Positions 6,340-6,943 of a stretch of 6,943 bases of DNA are shown piece after piece (positions within the stretch are counted from its first letter, which is position 1; each line of letters opens with the position of its first letter). The DNA comes from Lachnospiraceae bacterium UBA7027. Lineage in GTDB: Bacteria > Bacillota > Clostridia > Lachnospirales > Lachnospiraceae. The notes under the pieces are model-generated. The model searched no databases. It was not told where the DNA came from and saw only the letters and a program-made list of their open reading frames with translations. A program made the position numbers and the translations under genes. The DNA lies in NCBI GenBank assembly GCA_002494135.1, contig DLBG01000019.1, positions 1-6,943 of the forward strand, written 5' to 3'.

Positions 6340-6943
6340 TGGACGTAATGAAGAAAGTACCCATAAGAGAACAGGATCCCAAGGTACGTGCCACAAACTT
6401 TGAAGAGGTATGTCTTGGCTATTCCAAAGAAGAAGCCATGGATGAGGCTTCCAGATGCTTAAACTGCAAGAATCCCCTGTGTGTACAGGGATGCCCCGTA
6501 TCCATTCATATTCCGGATTTTATATCCAAGGTAAAAGAAGGGGATTTCGAAGGCGCATATCGTGTCATTAACGAATCTTCATCCCTTCCCGCTGTCTGCG
6601 GACGTGTTTGTCCCCAGGAGACCCAGTGCGAAGGCAAGTGCGTAAGAGGAATCAAGGGCGAGGCCGTATCCATCGGTAAACTCGAAAGATTCGTTGCGGA
6701 CTGGGCATTTGAAAATGATATTCATCCGACTTTAAACGTGGAAAAGAACGGTAAGAAAGTTGCCGTAATCGGTTCCGGTCCTTCCGGACTTTCCTGCGCA
6801 GGCGATCTTGCAAAAATGGGATATGAAGTAACCGTATTCGAAGCACTTCACGAGTTCGGCGGCGTTTTAGTTTACGGAATTCCCGAATTCCGTCTTCCCA
6901 AGGAACGTGTCGTAGCAAAAGAAATCGAGAACGTAAAGGCTCT
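6339..6943 (+). CDS. nfnB: NfnB / glutamate synthase small-subunit-like FAD, Fe-S oxidoreductase, N-terminal part (3' end outside window)
   Basis: The first 201 codons of the large subunit of the bifurcating NADH-dependent ferredoxin:NADP+ oxidoreductase; the frame stays open to the window end, and the family is usually about 460-470 residues. The N-terminal domain carries two cysteine clusters for [4Fe-4S] centres: C40, C43, C48, C52 (CLNCKNPLCVQGCP) and C87, C91, C97, C101 (CGRVCPQETQCEGKC). A Rossmann FAD-binding motif GSGPSG follows at residues 145-150 with a conserved Gly-Gly at 174-175, then YGIPEFRLPK at 179-188. Database entries often name such proteins NADPH-dependent glutamate synthase (GltA or GltD-like). 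Immediate coupling to nfnA argues for the NfnAB complex instead. The NADP(H) site and the bifurcating FAD contacts toward the C-terminus cannot be checked here. Confidence 0.92.
   Translation, partial: MDVMKKVPIREQDPKVRATNFEEVCLGYSKEEAMDEASRCLNCKNPLCVQGCPVSIHIPDFISKVKEGDFEGAYRVINESSSLPAVCGRVCPQETQCEGKCVRGIKGEAVSIGKLERFVADWAFENDIHPTLNVEKNGKKVAVIGSGPSGLSCAGDLAKMGYEVTVFEALHEFGGVLVYGIPEFRLPKERVVAKEIENVKA

Noticed and set aside
6339..6943. Calling the last gene a glutamate synthase small subunit (gltD)
   Set aside because: The N-terminal Fe-S and FAD motifs are shared, but no large glutamate synthase subunit is present and the gene is coupled to an NfnA-type partner, so NfnB fits better.

Overview
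The window reads as a stretch of chromosome from an anaerobic Firmicute of class Clostridia, most likely a Lachnospiraceae-type bacterium. This rests on the sequence character of the FtsK/SpoIIIE C-terminus, the clostridial-type formate-tetrahydrofolate ligase, the NfnAB-type flavoenzyme pair, strong purine-rich ribosome-binding sites, and moderate GC content judged by eye. The family assignment is inference from remembered family features, not a database match.

All six genes lie on the plus strand and are tightly packed. From left to right they are: the C-terminal part of an FtsK/SpoIIIE DNA translocase (start outside the window); fhs (formate-tetrahydrofolate ligase); folD (methylenetetrahydrofolate dehydrogenase/cyclohydrolase); a 652-residue membrane protein with a zinc ribbon at one end and chitobiase-type beta-sandwich repeats at the other, of unknown function; nfnA; and the first 201 codons of nfnB (NADH-dependent ferredoxin:NADP+ oxidoreductase subunits). 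The gaps are 40, 20, 4 and 41 bases, and the last two genes overlap by one base. No gap contains a visible hairpin terminator, so the genes could be read as one long transcript or as several overlapping ones. There is no gene-free stretch over 300 bases, and I see no RNA gene, mobile element, CRISPR array or phage feature.

fhs and folD together carry formate to 10-formyl-, 5,10-methenyl- and 5,10-methylene-tetrahydrofolate. NfnAB balances electrons between NADPH, NADH and ferredoxin by flavin-based electron bifurcation. FolD commonly uses NADP(H), so the cluster plausibly links one-carbon flux to redox balance; this is inference from context. The zinc-ribbon membrane protein is the only gene here without an assignable role and is the best candidate for something undescribed. 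I found no strong evidence for a wholly new multi-gene system.
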